Assembly: GCF_033955345.1 (NCBI RefSeq) | Contig: NZ_CP138332.1 | Coordinates: 2,728,001-2,792,000 of the forward strand | Reading direction: 5' to 3' | From: Sphingobacterium bambusae | GTDB taxonomy: Bacteria; Bacteroidota; Bacteroidia; Sphingobacteriales; Sphingobacteriaceae | Length of the DNA stretch: 64,000 bases | Shown here: in pieces, positions 54,164-63,254 of the stretch | Layout of the letters: every line of letters begins with the position of its first letter | Numbering within the stretch: the stretch's first letter is position 1 | Notes under the pieces: model-generated | Databases searched by the model: none | Told to the model about the DNA's origin: nothing | What the model saw: only the letters and a program-made list of their open reading frames with translations | Translations under genes and position numbers: made by a program

Positions 54164-55591
54164 TTAGGAAGTTTTTAGCTTCTTCTGTATATCTTGTACA
54201 TAAGTTTTAAATTTCTTGTCGGTCTCTATCAAATCTTCTACTGTTTGGCAGGCATAGATCACGGTGGAATGATCGCGGCCACCAAAGAAGCTTCCAATAG
54301 ATTTCAACGAAGACTTGGTGTGGTTCTTCGCCAGATACATGGAAATTTGACGTGCTTGCACGATTTCTCGCTTACGCACTTTAGATTTCACCATTTCTAC
54401 AGGTACCTCAAAATACTCGCAAACCAATTTTTGGATATATTCCATGGAAATCTCTTTGTGTGTGTTCTTCACAAAGTTTTTCAACATAGATTTAGCCAGA
54501 TTTAAATCGATTTCCTTTCTATTTAAGGTAGACTGCGCTAAAAGTGAAACCATTGCGCCTTCGAGCTCGCGTACACTGTTGTCAATTTGCGTGGCAACAT
54601 ATTCCATGACATTTTCTGGCAGTTCGATACCATCGGAATACATTTTTTTCTTCAAAATGGCCATTCTGGTTTCCAAATCAGGGATCTGGATGTCTGCCGA
54701 CAATCCCCATTTGAAACGACTCAATAAGCGTTCCTCCAATCCGGAAAGGTCTTTAGGGGCCTTATCCGAGGTAAGGATGATTTGTTTCCCCGATTGATGT
54801 AGGTGATTAAAGATGTGGAAAAAGATGTCTTGCGTTTTCTCTTTACCCGCAAAATTGTGCACATCGTCCATAATAATAACATCCATCGCTTGGTAGAAGT
54901 TTACGAAATCGTTGATCGTGTTATTCTTTAGGGAATCCACGAACTGCTGACAAAACTTCTCACAAGAAACATAAATCACGAGCCTATCCGGTAAATTTCT
55001 TTTGATTTCATTACCGATAGCTTGCGCTAAGTGAGTTTTACCCAATCCCACATCGCCATAGATCATCAAAGGATTGAATGACGTTCCACCAGGTTTGTTT
55101 GCTACTGCAAAACCTGCCGAACGCGCCAAACGGTTACACTCCCCTTCAATAAAATTATCGAAGGTGTAATGATGATTAAGCTGCGGATCGACCTGTAATT
55201 TCTTCAATCCAGGAATAACAAAAGGATTTTTGATATTCTTGTTCAAAGCTACAGGAACAGGAATAGATTGCTTTTTACCTTCCGCACCATTGCCGTTAGA
55301 CGGAATGTTGGTGGTGTACGGTGTATTAGCAGATGATTTGTCTACGATGATGTTGTACTCCAAACGTCCTTGTTCACCCAAAAACTTTTTAATTGTTTTG
55401 CGTAGAATACCGACATAATGTTCCTCCAACCATTCGTAGAAAAATACAGAAGGCACTTGAATAGTTAAAACGTTTCCATTAAGACCCACCGCTTTCACGG
55501 GCTCGAACCAGGTCTTGAAACTTTGCGCAGGAATATTGTCTTTTATGATTTGAAGACAGCTATTCCAGACACTTGTACACGTTTTTTCCAT
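54164..55591 (-). CDS. dnaA: chromosomal replication initiator DnaA
   Basis: DnaA opens the replication origin. The 475-residue product has an N-terminal domain (WNSCLQIIKDN), a linker, the AAA+ domain with P-loop GDVGLGKT (179-186) and Walker B VIIMDDVHN, and the C-terminal DNA-binding signature GGRDHSTVIYA. The ATG at 55591 gives the canonical MEKTCTSVW start; the frame to 55630 adds an unlike leader. dnaN is 6 kb to the left, not adjacent. Confidence 0.97.
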   Translation of the reverse strand: MEKTCTSVWNSCLQIIKDNIPAQSFKTWFEPVKAVGLNGNVLTIQVPSVFFYEWLEEHYVGILRKTIKKFLGEQGRLEYNIIVDKSSANTPYTTNIPSNGNGAEGKKQSIPVPVALNKNIKNPFVIPGLKKLQVDPQLNHHYTFDNFIEGECNRLARSAGFAVANKPGGTSFNPLMIYGDVGLGKTHLAQAIGNEIKRNLPDRLVIYVSCEKFCQQFVDSLKNNTINDFVNFYQAMDVIIMDDVHNFAGKEKTQDIFFHIFNHLHQSGKQIILTSDKAPKDLSGLEERLLSRFKWGLSADIQIPDLETRMAILKKKMYSDGIELPENVMEYVATQIDNSVRELEGAMVSLLAQSTLNRKEIDLNLAKSMLKNFVKNTHKEISMEYIQKLVCEYFEVPVEMVKSKVRKREIVQARQISMYLAKNHTKSSLKSIGSFFGGRDHSTVIYACQTVEDLIETDKKFKTYVQDIQKKLKTS

Positions 55592-55963
55592 TCTTAAATT
55601 GTTAATAACTTGAAAACCAATATTTGACAAAAAAATTGTTTAAAACTTTCACTTAAGACGAAGATGACAAAAAAATTTGAGCTAAAAAACTAAAATGTTA
55701 AAAAATAGTAAACACACAACAAATCAGCAACTTAAGTCTATTTTAGAGGTATTTTTTTACTAAAGATTCGTCCTTTTAGTAGTTTTCAACACCAACGTCG
55801 CGCGGTCGGGAAACCTTCAATTTTTTAAGCTAAAATATACAATAGCGCAAACCTGTGTGGAAAACTATTGACTACTCTTCGTTTTTAAATATACAGGTTT
55901 TTAACGCGAAAAAAAAGGGAAGATTTGTTAAATTTTCCCTTTTAAATTTTTATTATCAGTGGT
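55592..55963. other. AT-rich intergenic region between dnaA and dxs
   Basis: About 370 bases without a gene. It holds the dxs terminator (55913-55943), and TGTGGAAAA at 55856-55864, the reverse complement of TTTTCCACA, which fits the DnaA box TTWTNCACA. TTTTCAACA near 55783 differs from it by one base. It is very AT-rich near dnaA. It may hold the dnaA promoter and autoregulatory boxes; with only one full box, an origin is not shown. Confidence 0.4.
55913..55943 (-). terminator. terminator of dxs
   Basis: A 9-bp stem AAAAGGGAA/TTCCCTTTT (55913-55921 with 55935-55943), followed on the minus strand by eight T. It lies about 20 bases past the dxs stop. Confidence 0.75.
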
Positions 55964-57892
55964 TTAGGAAACCATTGCATCCGTCTTGATAGACGGCGCA
56001 AGTCTCTTGGAGGCCGTAACGATAGAAACAGCATCATATCCACACAATTTCCAAAGCTCTGCTTGTTCACCATGCTCAACGACTTCATCAGCTATTCCTA
56101 AACGCACAACCTGCGCATTGTAACAATGGTCAGCCATAAATTCCAATACGGCCGATCCAATTCCGCCCATTAACGCGCCATCCTCTACCGTAATTATTTT
56201 GCTGTATTTACTAAATACTTCATGCAAGAGCTCCTCATCTAACGGTTTAGCAAAACGAAGGTCGTAATGCGCTGGGTATATACCATCCTGATTAAGCAAC
56301 TGTGTAGCTTTAGCCACTTCATTTCCAATCGCACCAAAGCTGAGTATCGCTAATTCCTCACCATCGTGTATTTTCCTTCCCTTTCCGATCGCAATTTCCG
56401 TAAAAGGACGTTTCCAATCGGACATGACCCCATTACCACGCGGATACCGTATTACAAAAGGGCCTTTATCAGGCAACTGTGCAGTATACATCAGATTACG
56501 CAATTCCTCCTCATTCATCGGTGCAGAAACGATCATGTTAGGCACACAGCGCATGAAAGCTATATCGTATGCTCCATGATGCGTAGGCCCATCGGCACCC
56601 ACAAGGCCTGCTCGGTCCAAGCAGAGCACCACATTCAGCTTCTGTAAAGCTACATCGTGGATCACTTGATCATATGCGCGTTGCATAAAAGAGGAATAGA
56701 TATTACAAAACGGAACCATTCCCTGTGTAGCGAGGCCTGCACTAAATGTAACGGCGTGCTGTTCAGCAATACCTACGTCAAAAGCTCTATTGGGCATCGC
56801 CTTCATCATGATATTCATGGAAGAACCTGAGGGCATTGCCGGCGTGATACCCATAATCTTGGTATTGCTTTCTGCAAGTTCCACCAAGGTATGTCCAAAA
56901 ACATCTTGGTATTTTGGTGGCTGAGGTTTATCAACTACACTTTTCTTAATCTCTCCTGTTATCTTGTCGAACAAACCTGGAGCATGCCATTTTGTTTGAT
57001 CTTTCTCGGCAAGCGCATAGCCTTTTCCTTTAACGGTTACTGCATGCAACAGCTTGGGGCCAGGAATATGTTTTAGATCTTCTATCGTCTTCGCGAGCTT
57101 CACAACATCATGTCCATCTACCGGACCGAAATACCTAAAATTCAAGGACTCGAACAGGTTGGCATTTTTCAACAAGGTTCCCTTGATACTTTGTTCCAAT
57201 TTTTTGGCCCATCCATAAGCATCAGGCCCGTTCTTGGATATTTTGGCCAACACTGCAATGAGGTCGTCCCGAAATTTGTTGTAACTTTTTGATGTCGTTA
57301 TGCTAGTCAAATATTCTTTCATTGCCCCTACATTGGGATCAATGGACATGCAGTTATCATTCAATATAACCAAAAGGTTGGATTTCTCGATACCGGCATG
57401 GTTCAGCGCTTCGAAAGCCATACCACCGGTCAAGGCACCATCCCCGATAATGGCAACATGCTGCCTATCGGTTTCGCCTTTATATTCTGAAGCGACGGCC
57501 ATGCCCAATGCTGCAGAAATAGACGTAGAAGAGTGGCCTACACCAAAGGTATCGTAGTCGCTTTCTCCGCGTTTAGGAAATCCAGATAAGCCACCAAAAA
57601 CACGGTTGGTATGAAATACTTCACGTCTTCCGGTCAGGATTTTATGGCCGTACGCTTGGTGACCCACATCGAAAATAATCTGATCATAAGGCGTATTGAG
57701 TGCATAATGTAGGGCAACAGTCAATTCGACCACCCCTAAACTGGCCGCAAAATGCCCACCATTTACCGACACGATATCAATGATAAACTGCCTTAATTCA
57801 TCGCAAACCTTCTCCAGTTCTGCGGGTTTTAACTTCCGTAGATCGTCGGGATAGTTTATTTGCTGTAACAGTGGACCTGCCTCTACTTGCAT
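55964..57892 (-). CDS. dxs: 1-deoxy-D-xylulose-5-phosphate synthase
   Basis: Dxs makes DXP from pyruvate and glyceraldehyde 3-phosphate, the first step of the MEP isoprenoid route, with thiamine diphosphate. The 642-residue product has [16 protein letters not shown], the ThDP site [18 protein letters not shown] with NDNCMSID, and transketolase motifs [12 protein letters not shown] and [15 protein letters not shown]. Full length. Divergent from scpA. Confidence 0.97.
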   Translation of the reverse strand: MQVEAGPLLQQINYPDDLRKLKPAELEKVCDELRQFIIDIVSVNGGHFAASLGVVELTVALHYALNTPYDQIIFDVGHQAYGHKILTGRREVFHTNRVFGGLSGFPKRGESDYDTFGVGHSSTSISAALGMAVASEYKGETDRQHVAIIGDGALTGGMAFEALNHAGIEKSNLLVILNDNCMSIDPNVGAMKEYLTSITTSKSYNKFRDDLIAVLAKISKNGPDAYGWAKKLEQSIKGTLLKNANLFESLNFRYFGPVDGHDVVKLAKTIEDLKHIPGPKLLHAVTVKGKGYALAEKDQTKWHAPGLFDKITGEIKKSVVDKPQPPKYQDVFGHTLVELAESNTKIMGITPAMPSGSSMNIMMKAMPNRAFDVGIAEQHAVTFSAGLATQGMVPFCNIYSSFMQRAYDQVIHDVALQKLNVVLCLDRAGLVGADGPTHHGAYDIAFMRCVPNMIVSAPMNEEELRNLMYTAQLPDKGPFVIRYPRGNGVMSDWKRPFTEIAIGKGRKIHDGEELAILSFGAIGNEVAKATQLLNQDGIYPAHYDLRFAKPLDEELLHEVFSKYSKIITVEDGALMGGIGSAVLEFMADHCYNAQVVRLGIADEVVEHGEQAELWKLCGYDAVSIVTASKRLAPSIKTDAMVS

Positions 57893-58025
57893 ATCTTCTC
57901 TTGTCTATAAATAAGTTACAAATTAACAACTTATTCGCTAAACTACAGAACAATAAATCCAAATAAAAGTTTAGCTTGGCGTCGCTAATTCAAAAATTAT
58001 GCCGACATATTCGCTATCAAATACT

Positions 58026-58033
58026 TATTTTTG
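58026..58033 (+). promoter_or_regulatory. -7 promoter element TATTTTTG for scpA
   Basis: Exact TAnnTTTG match eight bases before the scpA ATG at 58042. Confidence 0.5.
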
Positions 58034-58041
58034 GTCAAAAT

Positions 58042-58794
58042 ATGCAGACGGAAGCTTACGAAATAAAATTGGAGCAATTTGAAGGGCCTTTTGACCTTCT
58101 ATTGTTTTTTATCGAACGGGATGAATTGAATATCCATGATATTCCTATTTCCAAGATAACGGATGACTTTTTGGACTTTATCCAGAAGATGCAGTCCCTC
58201 AATATCGAGCTAGCAAGTGAGTTTATCTTCGTAGCTTCTACCTTAATGCGTATTAAGGCCAAGATGCTGTTGCCGCGTCCGGAGCTGGACGATGCCGAAA
58301 ACGAAATAGACCTCAAGAAAGAACTTACGCAGAAACTTATTCTATACAAGCAGTTCAAGGAAATATGTGAAGATATGCGCCTACTAGAAGAAAAGCGTGG
58401 CCGTGTACACAGTCGAGGCAATATTCTTAGCGACAATAAAATAGCGAGAAAGAAAGATAATACCGACGAACAGCTGGATTCTTTTGATCTCTATAAGCTT
58501 ATGGTTGTGTACGAAAAACTAATGTTTAGCTACAAGCATCGCATTCAGGAGGTTACCCATACCGTCGTGAAATACCCATACACCATTGAGCAGCAAAAGC
58601 GTGCCCTCGCCGAGCTTATAGACATCAATAATAAACTTGATTTCCAACAGATGCGCCGGCACTCTGAAAACAAAGTGCAGTTTGTCTATAATTTTTTGGC
58701 CATGTTGGAAATGCTTCAACAGCGATTACTGGAAATCCAAGTTGGTTTGGGCTACAATAATTTTTGGATAGAAAAACGAGCTGATCTAAACTAG
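58042..58794 (+). CDS. scpA: segregation and condensation protein A
   Basis: ScpA is the kleisin that bridges SMC heads in chromosome condensation. The 250-residue product has YEIKLEQFEGPFDLLLFFIERDELNIHDIPI, EFIFVASTLMRIKAKMLLPRP, and a C-terminal winged-helix region (VQFVYNFLAMLEMLQQ). The ATG at 58042 fits the family; the longer frame from 57976 runs into the promoter. It overlaps the convergent enoyl-CoA hydratase by four bases. scpB is not in the window. Confidence 0.93.
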   Translation: MQTEAYEIKLEQFEGPFDLLLFFIERDELNIHDIPISKITDDFLDFIQKMQSLNIELASEFIFVASTLMRIKAKMLLPRPELDDAENEIDLKKELTQKLILYKQFKEICEDMRLLEEKRGRVHSRGNILSDNKIARKKDNTDEQLDSFDLYKLMVVYEKLMFSYKHRIQEVTHTVVKYPYTIEQQKRALAELIDINNKLDFQQMRRHSENKVQFVYNFLAMLEMLQQRLLEIQVGLGYNNFWIEKRADLN

Positions 58795-59501
58795 TTTTTT
58801 TCATCACGTAGTTGTTCAAGGCATTTTTTTAGGAAAGAAAATCTATCTGCTGCCGCTATAGTCGGCAATGCCCTGCAGGCGGCAATCCCCGCCTTTAAAG
58901 CATCGGTTGGCTTATCGGCGAATAATAGCTTATATCTCTCCAAGGTACCTTTCTCCAAAATTTCATCTACAATTCTCAAGCCCAAAGCTTTGTTCACATC
59001 AAAATAACTGCTATCCAAACACATTTGCAGCATCTTCTTTTCGGGCATCACTTTCATTAAGCTAGCCATCACCTGAAAAGGAAATATTCCCAGTTCTATT
59101 TCCGGCAATCTAAAGCGTACTGAAGCTGCAGACAGTACATAAGTACATCCTAATATAAGGAGGAAAGCTCCAGCTATGACGTCTCCTTCAACAACCGCTA
59201 TGCTAGGTTTATGAAAACGTTCCATAACCTCGCCCAGCGAGAGATCACTATTTTCTATATGCGGATTAGTTATATCCAATAGCGGATCGCGAAAGGTTTT
59301 AAGATCCATACCTGCGCAAAAGACAGGGCCTTCGGCGCGCAATATTAGCAGCTTTATAGCAGGGTCTGCATGCGCGATAGCCAAGGCATGTGCAATCTCA
59401 TTTACCATCGTCGGTGTAAACGCATTTCTCTTTTCGGCACGCGCTAAGGTAAGATTACACGTAAAGCCTTCGTTTTCTACCCGAATAAAATTATACTGCA
59501 T
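58791..59501 (-). CDS. enoyl-CoA hydratase/isomerase family protein
   Basis: A 236-residue crotonase-fold protein. The oxyanion regions are FCAGMDLKTF and EGDVIAGAFLLIL, followed by RFRLPEIELGIFPFQV. In the third gene position after an acyl-CoA dehydrogenase and an HMG-CoA lyase, a methylglutaconyl-CoA hydratase role in leucine breakdown is the likely reading. Its sequence is divergent and short, so this is context more than motif. It overlaps the HMG-CoA lyase gene by 11 bases. Confidence 0.75.
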   Translation of the reverse strand: MQYNFIRVENEGFTCNLTLARAEKRNAFTPTMVNEIAHALAIAHADPAIKLLILRAEGPVFCAGMDLKTFRDPLLDITNPHIENSDLSLGEVMERFHKPSIAVVEGDVIAGAFLLILGCTYVLSAASVRFRLPEIELGIFPFQVMASLMKVMPEKKMLQMCLDSSYFDVNKALGLRIVDEILEKGTLERYKLLFADKPTDALKAGIAACRALPTIAAADRFSFLKKCLEQLRDEKN

Positions 59502-60348
59502 GGCTGATCAATTTTCTAAAATTCTCTGTTAGCTGATCGATGCTTCCTTCCGCCTGCGGCCGAAACCTTTTCAAAAGCAATTCACTCGATATATTTCCGA
59601 CAAGCTCATCCTGTGCAAATGGACATCCACCATAGCCCATTACAGCTCCTTCAAATATACGACATCCGGCTGTAAACGCCGCCTCTACCTTAGCTAGGGC
59701 CGTTTCCGGTCTACTATGCAGATGAACGCTCATTTCTACTTTTGGGAAACTATCATACAACACGGAGCATAGCTTTTCAATAGCATCCGGCGTAGCCGCG
59801 GACGTCGTGTCGGCAATAGAAAACTTTCGGACACCAATAGTCACTAGCTTATCCATCCACTCGCCCACCATCTCCGGATGCCAATGGTCTCCATAAGGAT
59901 TACCAAATGCCATGGACATATATACCATCAATTCAGGCGAGGTTTCATCGGATAATATAGCCTGAGATGTTTGAATAGCCGAAAACGCTTCCACACTGCT
60001 GCGATTGGTATTCCGCTGCTGAAAAGTATCCGATACTGAAAAAGGATAACCAAGATAATCTATCTGCCTATATGCACGTCCAAGTTCCGCTCCCCTTTCG
60101 TTGGCTATAATGGCGATCAACTTACTAGCCCCTTTGCTTTCCAATCCTTCGAGCACCAAGCCCGTATCTGCCAATTGTGGCACCGCTTTGGGCGATACAA
60201 AACTTCCAAAATCAATATAGTCAAATAGGCCACTTTGCAGCAGGCCATTTATATAGCTTATCTTATCCGCGGTTGGAATAATCTTTTTTATTCCCTGTAT
60301 GGCATCCCGCGGACAATCTACCAAGGAAATTAAGGTCTGTTTATGCAT
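59491..60348 (-). CDS. hydroxymethylglutaryl-CoA lyase
   Basis: A 285-residue lyase that splits HMG-CoA to acetyl-CoA and acetoacetate. Family motifs are present in divergent form: PRDAIQ (usually PRDGLQ) with the Arg/Asp pair, HLHSR for the metal histidines, and the catalytic-Cys loop GGCPFA followed by GN. The ATG at 60348 overlaps the dehydrogenase stop by eight bases and gives a normal N-terminus; the frame to 60486 lies inside that gene. Part of the minus-strand catabolic operon. Confidence 0.85.
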   Translation of the reverse strand: MHKQTLISLVDCPRDAIQGIKKIIPTADKISYINGLLQSGLFDYIDFGSFVSPKAVPQLADTGLVLEGLESKGASKLIAIIANERGAELGRAYRQIDYLGYPFSVSDTFQQRNTNRSSVEAFSAIQTSQAILSDETSPELMVYMSMAFGNPYGDHWHPEMVGEWMDKLVTIGVRKFSIADTTSAATPDAIEKLCSVLYDSFPKVEMSVHLHSRPETALAKVEAAFTAGCRIFEGAVMGYGGCPFAQDELVGNISSELLLKRFRPQAEGSIDQLTENFRKLISHAV

Positions 60349-61489
60349 CTTTTCTAATCTCTCTGGATATAACCATTTTTTGAATGGCACTAGTGCCTTC
60401 GCCAATGGTACATAATTTGGCATCGCGGAAATATTTCTCTGCCGGATAATCTTTTGTGAAGCCATATCCGCCATGTATCTGCACACTTTCGTTGGCCACT
60501 TCCACCGCTACTTCAGAAGCGTACAATTTGGCCATAGCACTTTCCTTAGTGACTTTCTTACCCTCATCTTTCAGCTGTCCCGCTTGGCGCACCAACAGTT
60601 CCGACGCTTCTATTTTTGTTGCTAGATCAGCAATGCTAAAGCCTACCGCCTGAAAATCATAGATCTTTTGATTGAACTGTTCGCGTTCGTTGGCATAGCG
60701 TAAAGCCGAAAGATAGGCACCACGAGCAATACCCAAGGATAGCGCAGCGATAGAAATACGTCCGCCATCCAACAATTTTAAGGCCTGCACAAATCCATCC
60801 CCTTCCTCGCCAATAACCTGATCTTGGTGTACCTTACAGTTATCAAAAAATAAACTCGCTGTTTCCGAGGCACGCATCCCTAGTTTATCGAGCTTCTTTC
60901 CTGCTGAAAACCCCGGTGTACCTTTCTCTATGATAAAAGCCGTTACGCCTTTCTTATCCCCTTTGGCGCCTGTCCGCACCATTACGACGGCCACATCACC
61001 ACTGATGGCATGGGTAATGAAAGTTTTGGAACCATTAATAATGTAGTATTCGCCCTCTTTTACAGCCGTCGTGGATAAACCACCAGCGTCAGATCCGGAT
61101 CCCGTCTCCGTCAGCCCCCAAGCACCAATCCATTCTGCAGTAGCCAATTTGGGCAGATATTTCTGTTTTTGTGCTTCGTTCGCAAATGACAAAATATGAT
61201 TGGTACATAAGGAGTTATGCGCCGCTACAGACAAACCAATAGACCCGCAGACTTGGGAAATCTCATCCAAAATAGTGATGTATTCTTGGTAGCCGAGCCC
61301 TGCACCATTATATTGTTCTGGCACGATAGCCCCCATAAAGCCGTATTCTCCTAGTTTCTTAAACAGCTCAACAGGAAAATGTTGCCGTTCATCCCAATCC
61401 ATGACGTGGGGTTTAATAAAATCGCGTGCAAATTGTTTGGCACTTTCCCGTACCAAAGCTAATTGTTCATTTTCGTAGATACGTAACAT
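60341..61489 (-). CDS. short-chain-type acyl-CoA dehydrogenase
   Basis: A 382-residue FAD enzyme that puts a 2,3-double bond in acyl-CoA. It has WGLTETGSGSDAGG, MRASETASLFFDN and the C-terminal HGGYGFTKDYPAEKYFRDA. The catalytic base is E364 in GEGTSAIQ, the position used by short/medium-chain enzymes. Isovaleryl-CoA dehydrogenases have Ala there and a Glu in a GLDLER-like loop, which reads LLDGGR here. So the substrate may be butyryl- or 2-methyl-branched acyl-CoA. Genes for an HMG-CoA lyase and hydratase follow in the operon. Confidence 0.88.
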   Translation of the reverse strand: MLRIYENEQLALVRESAKQFARDFIKPHVMDWDERQHFPVELFKKLGEYGFMGAIVPEQYNGAGLGYQEYITILDEISQVCGSIGLSVAAHNSLCTNHILSFANEAQKQKYLPKLATAEWIGAWGLTETGSGSDAGGLSTTAVKEGEYYIINGSKTFITHAISGDVAVVMVRTGAKGDKKGVTAFIIEKGTPGFSAGKKLDKLGMRASETASLFFDNCKVHQDQVIGEEGDGFVQALKLLDGGRISIAALSLGIARGAYLSALRYANEREQFNQKIYDFQAVGFSIADLATKIEASELLVRQAGQLKDEGKKVTKESAMAKLYASEVAVEVANESVQIHGGYGFTKDYPAEKYFRDAKLCTIGEGTSAIQKMVISREIRKDA

Positions 61490-61613
61490 AATATTTTGTA
61501 AGTTTATACTGGATTTACGAAAAATATAAAATAAAATTCATATTTTAAAATTTTAGTAATTCAATTCATATGAACCTTTTGTAAATTGATAATTTCTTAA
61601 AAAATAACCAAAT

Positions 61614-63221
61614 ATGCTGGAATTATTACAACTGCTGAAGAGCAAAATAGAGAAACTTCATCTGGGCGGTGGTCCAGATAAAATACAGAAACATAAAGAG
61701 AAAGGAAAGCTAACCGCTTGGGAACGTGTATTTACTTTACTTGATCCGGGCAAGACCTATGTAGAAATAGGTAGGTTTGCTGGGGATGATCTTTATACCG
61801 AACACGGGGGCTGTCCGAATGCGGGCGTTGCCGTGGTTATGGGTTACATTTCAGGTCGATTGTGTGTGGTTGTATCCAATGATGCGACCGTCAAAGCCGG
61901 CGCTTGGTTTCCCATTACGGCAAAGAAAACGCTGCGGGCACAGGAAGTGGCCATGGAAAACAATCTACCGATCATCTATTTGGTAGATTCTGCCGGTGTT
62001 TATCTACCTATGCAAGAAGAAATCTTCCCAGACAAGGAGCATTTCGGTCGCGTTTTCCGCAATAATGCCAAGCTATCATCCATGGGTATCCCCCAAATCT
62101 CAGCGATAATGGGTTCTTGTGTTGCCGGAGGGGCTTATTTACCGATCATGTCGGATTACGCACTAATTGTGGAAGGAACAGGATCCGTTTTTCTAGCAGG
62201 ATCTTATTTGGTAAAATCTTCCATTGGTGAAGTTATAGACAATGAAACGCTTGGCGGCGCCCATACCCATTGTGAGATATCCGGCGTGACAGACAATAAA
62301 TACCCCGATGATGAAAGCTGTTTGACAGCTATTCGCCATATCGTTGATAAATTTGGTGATCGTCCGAAAGCCAATTTTTCCCGAATTGATGCTATAGCTC
62401 CTGCACACGGAGCAGATTTCATTCCGTCCTATCTGCCGACAGACCGATTGAAAGCTTACGATATGCGAGAGATTATTAAAGCCTTGGTGGATGCTGGATC
62501 TATGGAAGAATATAAGACCGATTACGGGAAAACCATAATCTGTAGTTTGGCACGTATTGACGGATGGGCCGTAGGTATTGTGGCTAACCAGCGAGAAGTT
62601 GTGAAAGCCAAGAAAGCTGGAAACGCAAATGAAATGCAAATGGGGGGCGTTATCTATTCCGATTCTGCAGATAAGGCAGCGCGATTTATTATGAATTGTA
62701 ACCAGCAGCGCATCCCATTGGTATTTCTGCAAGATGTTACGGGCTTTATGGTAGGTTCTCGATCGGAGCACGGGGGCATTATCAAAGACGGCGCAAAGAT
62801 GGTCAATGCGATGGCCAATTCTGTTGTTCCGAAGTTTACGTTCATTGCGGGAAACAGCTATGGCGCCGGAAACTACGCTATGTGTGGAAAAGCCTACGAT
62901 CCGAGATTGATCTATGCATGGCCCACCGCGCAGATGGCGGTGATGAGCGGTGCCTCTGCGGGCAAAACACTGCTGCAAATTGATGAAGCAACGATGAAAA
63001 ACAAAGGCATCAACCTAGACGAAGAAGCGCGAAAAAAACGTTTAGAAGACATAGAACAGCAATATAATGAACAACTTAGCCCTTATTATGCTGCTGCTCG
63101 ATTGTGGGTAGACGGTGTGATCGATCCACGTGAAACAAGGTCGATTATCTCCCTAGGGATAGAAGCTGCTAACCATAACCCCGATATACCAAGATATAAC
63201 GTAGGTGTTATACAGGTTTAA
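61614..63221 (+). CDS. acyl-CoA carboxylase beta subunit (methylcrotonoyl-CoA carboxylase type)
   Basis: A 535-residue carboxyltransferase subunit that transfers CO2 from biotin to an acyl-CoA. It has HGGCPNAGVAVVMGYISGR, YLVDSAGVYLPMQEEIFPDKEHFGR and GSCVAGGAYLPIMSD, which follow the methylcrotonoyl-CoA carboxylase beta layout. The neighbouring HMG-CoA lyase and hydratase genes support leucine breakdown. The biotin-carrying alpha subunit is not in this window; it may lie to the right. It is divergent from the dehydrogenase operon, 124 bases apart. Confidence 0.88.
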   Translation: MLELLQLLKSKIEKLHLGGGPDKIQKHKEKGKLTAWERVFTLLDPGKTYVEIGRFAGDDLYTEHGGCPNAGVAVVMGYISGRLCVVVSNDATVKAGAWFPITAKKTLRAQEVAMENNLPIIYLVDSAGVYLPMQEEIFPDKEHFGRVFRNNAKLSSMGIPQISAIMGSCVAGGAYLPIMSDYALIVEGTGSVFLAGSYLVKSSIGEVIDNETLGGAHTHCEISGVTDNKYPDDESCLTAIRHIVDKFGDRPKANFSRIDAIAPAHGADFIPSYLPTDRLKAYDMREIIKALVDAGSMEEYKTDYGKTIICSLARIDGWAVGIVANQREVVKAKKAGNANEMQMGGVIYSDSADKAARFIMNCNQQRIPLVFLQDVTGFMVGSRSEHGGIIKDGAKMVNAMANSVVPKFTFIAGNSYGAGNYAMCGKAYDPRLIYAWPTAQMAVMSGASAGKTLLQIDEATMKNKGINLDEEARKKRLEDIEQQYNEQLSPYYAAARLWVDGVIDPRETRSIISLGIEAANHNPDIPRYNVGVIQV

Positions 63222-63254
63222 AGACAGAAAATACTACATGTTAGATATATTCAA

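Noticed and set aside
62193..62978. Minus-strand frame of 261 codons inside the carboxyltransferase gene
   Set aside because: It is antisense to a fully conserved protein, His/Cys-rich without motifs.
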